Of a stretch of DNA of 64,000 bases, positions 62,896 through 64,000 are shown one piece after another (positions within the stretch are counted from its first letter, which is position 1; the number at the start of each line of letters is the position of its first letter). The position numbers were made by a program, and so were the translations under genes. The notes under the pieces are model-generated. The model did not search any database, was not told the origin of the DNA, and worked only from the letters and a program-made list of their open reading frames with translations. This DNA is from Ruminococcaceae bacterium UBA7075 (GTDB lineage Bacteria > Bacillota > Clostridia > Oscillospirales > Acutalibacteraceae): positions 11,063-75,062 of the forward strand of contig DKZL01000050.1 in NCBI GenBank assembly GCA_002493635.1, read 5' to 3'.

Positions 62896-63582
62896 TTAAA
62901 TATGTTCTTTTTTTATAACAAATCCAAATGCTTTTATAAATACGGCAACTACTGTATTAAAAAATATGTAAACATCCGTCTTAAAAGAAACCGTATGCGC
63001 ATATTTTACCCGAAGCTCATTTTTCTTCTTCAATACATATTTCTCATACATTTCATCAGCGTTATTATCACCGACAATTTCATCCAAATTAATAAACTCA
63101 ACTGAGCTGTAATCAGTAATACCCGGTCTGACCTGCAAAATATCAAGTTCTTCACCATCATACTGATTATAATATTGAAGCAATTCAGGTCTTGGACCGA
63201 TTAAACTCATTTTTCCAATAAAAACCTGCCCAAGCTGTGGAATTTCATCTAACTTTGTCTTGCGAAGCACATTTCCGATTTTTGTTATTCTCGGATCATG
63301 AAAAGCTGTAGTACCGCCTCCTATTTTATCAGCATTTTTTACCATACTTCTGAATTTACAAATTTTAAAAGGACGTCCTTTATATCCGCCGCGTTCAGCA
63401 CGGTAAAATACCGGAAATCCGTCCTCTAAAGCAATAAAAATACTAATTATCAAGTAAAACGGCCATAATAACAACAACGCAATTCCTGAAAAGGTAAAAT
63501 CAATAATTCTTTTTATATATCTGTTGTAAAAGCCATAACAAGCAAGCTTTTCTTTATTTGTTTTTTCCCCTACCTGACACAT
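62896..63582 (-). CDS. Priming sugar transferase (undecaprenyl-phosphate sugar-1-phosphate transferase)
   Basis: This is a bacterial sugar transferase (PF02397) of 228 residues that starts repeat-unit synthesis by moving a sugar-1-phosphate onto undecaprenyl phosphate. A single N-terminal membrane segment (about 28-50) is followed by the catalytic domain with FKICKFRSM (72-80), DEIPQLGQVFIGKMSLIGPR (112-131) and QVRPGITDYSSV. This is the short form (WcaJ/EpsL-type catalytic part) without the extra N-terminal membrane domain. AGGTGAAG precedes the ATG; a strong promoter lies directly upstream, so it is the first gene of the EPS operon. Confidence 0.94.
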   Translation of the reverse strand: MCQVGEKTNKEKLACYGFYNRYIKRIIDFTFSGIALLLLWPFYLIISIFIALEDGFPVFYRAERGGYKGRPFKICKFRSMVKNADKIGGGTTAFHDPRITKIGNVLRKTKLDEIPQLGQVFIGKMSLIGPRPELLQYYNQYDGEELDILQVRPGITDYSSVEFINLDEIVGDNNADEMYEKYVLKKKNELRVKYAHTVSFKTDVYIFFNTVVAVFIKAFGFVIKKEHI

Positions 63583-63608
63583 ATATCTTCACCTCATATA
63601 CCTTACGA

Positions 63609-63637
63609 ATTATACAACATAATCTATAATTAGTCAA
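63609..63637 (-). promoter_or_regulatory. Sigma-A promoter of the EPS operon
   Basis: Minus-strand TTGACT (forward 63632-63637) and perfect TATAAT (forward 63609-63614) are exactly 17 nt apart. Transcription would start near 63602, giving a leader of about 20 nt with AGGTGAAG as the ribosome site of the priming transferase gene. The match to consensus is strong, which fits robust, housekeeping-sigma expression of the roughly 27-kb operon. Confidence 0.85.
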
Positions 63638-63959
63638 TATAATACGTTATAAACAGCAACATTTAAAAATCATTCGCAATCTGTTAAATTTCTCAGACAT
63701 ATCAGTAAAAACACTGGGCGTCTCCGGCACCATCAAATGCCAACATATACAAAACAAACACAATATATATTTGTACATATTTATTGATAACTCCAAAATA
63801 TGATCAGTTAATTTATTTACACAATAATTATAGCATTATTTGCTTGCAAAATCTATATTTCTTCTTAAATAGGAATAATATAACATAAAAATAATAAACT
63901 TTTGATAAAATGGCATAAATACAATTTAATCCGTAATAAATAAAAATTTCTATTTCTAT

Positions 63960-63988
63960 TTGATTTGATATTCAAATTATGGTATAAT
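63960..63988 (+). promoter_or_regulatory. Plus-strand promoter pointing out of the window
   Basis: TTGATT (63960-63965) and TATAAT (63983-63988) are 17 nt apart on the plus strand, at the right edge. The transcription start would be near 63995. It suggests a divergent gene beyond the window, possibly a regulator of the EPS locus, but no coding sequence is visible. Confidence 0.6.
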
Positions 63989-64000
63989 AATCTCATAGCT

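Larger units (their letters stand above)
63583..64000. other. 418-nt upstream region of the EPS operon
   Basis: This region holds the EPS operon promoter (63609-63637) and a plus-strand promoter at the very edge (63960-63988). A GC-richer island at about 63712-63735 stands out in otherwise AT-rich DNA, with no gene supported there. No riboswitch, JUMPstart-like element or terminator is recognised. Confidence 0.5.

Noticed and set aside
63647..63733. 28-codon minus-strand open frame in the EPS upstream region (MVPETPSVFTDM...)
   Set aside because: No ribosome site, overlaps a short GC-rich island, lies across the EPS promoter -35 side, and has no recognisable relative.

Overview
The window reads as a chromosomal segment of an AT-rich, endospore-forming Clostridia member, most likely Oscillospiraceae/Ruminococcaceae (inferred from gene content, not from a database search). 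The evidence is a gerA-gerB-gerC germination operon, a SpoVB/MurJ-like flippase next to mazG and HU as in the yabM-yabN region of Firmicutes, ArgR-RecN, HPr kinase, WhiA/RapZ, and HemZ. All genes but two lie on the minus strand, so the layout below follows that direction where useful. No tRNA, rRNA, IS element or CRISPR array was seen.

Bases 1-31000 are housekeeping: HU, MazG, MurJ-like flippase, a zinc-ribbon protein, HemZ, a metallo-beta-lactamase-fold hydrolase, Dtd, bifunctional Rel, RecJ, RecN, ArgR, NAD kinase, TlyA, Dxs, IspA, XseB, WhiA, RapZ, MurB and HprK. Next come the germination operon with an unusually short GerC, a two-gene plus-strand island (DUF421 + DUF4363), a zinc-type ABC importer (ZnuA-ZnuC-ZnuB order) and SecD-SecF. 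Many neighbours overlap by 1-11 nt, which points to translationally coupled operons.

Bases 31000-36000 hold an aspartate-type aminotransferase, a tyrosine-kinase/Wzz pair (CpsD/CpsC) for polysaccharide chain control, and the beta and gamma subunits of a sodium-pumping decarboxylase with no alpha subunit beside them. Each of these three units ends in a clear hairpin terminator. The leader of cpsCD carries a 29-nt perfect palindrome followed by a T run.

Bases 36200-63700 form one exopolysaccharide/teichoic-acid-like locus of 27 genes (26 intact, one broken) read leftward from a strong promoter (TTGACT-17-TATAAT, 63609-63637) to a terminator at 36236-36278. It opens with a priming sugar transferase, an aldo/keto reductase and a split transketolase. 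It then encodes many GT2 and GT4 glycosyltransferases, an EpsG-type polymerase, a Stealth-family phosphotransferase, acyl- and acetyltransferases, a Wzm/Wzt ABC exporter, a CDP-glycerol glycerophosphotransferase, a membrane metallophosphoesterase and a nucleotidyltransferase-fold protein. A tagD-like glycerol-3-phosphate cytidylyltransferase inside the locus is broken by a frameshift in an A8 tract plus an amber codon. The most interesting points are this decayed or switchable CDP-glycerol step, the transketolase pair embedded in a surface-polymer operon, and the mix of EpsG, ABC-exporter and Stealth signatures, which suggests a phosphate-containing surface polymer of unknown structure.
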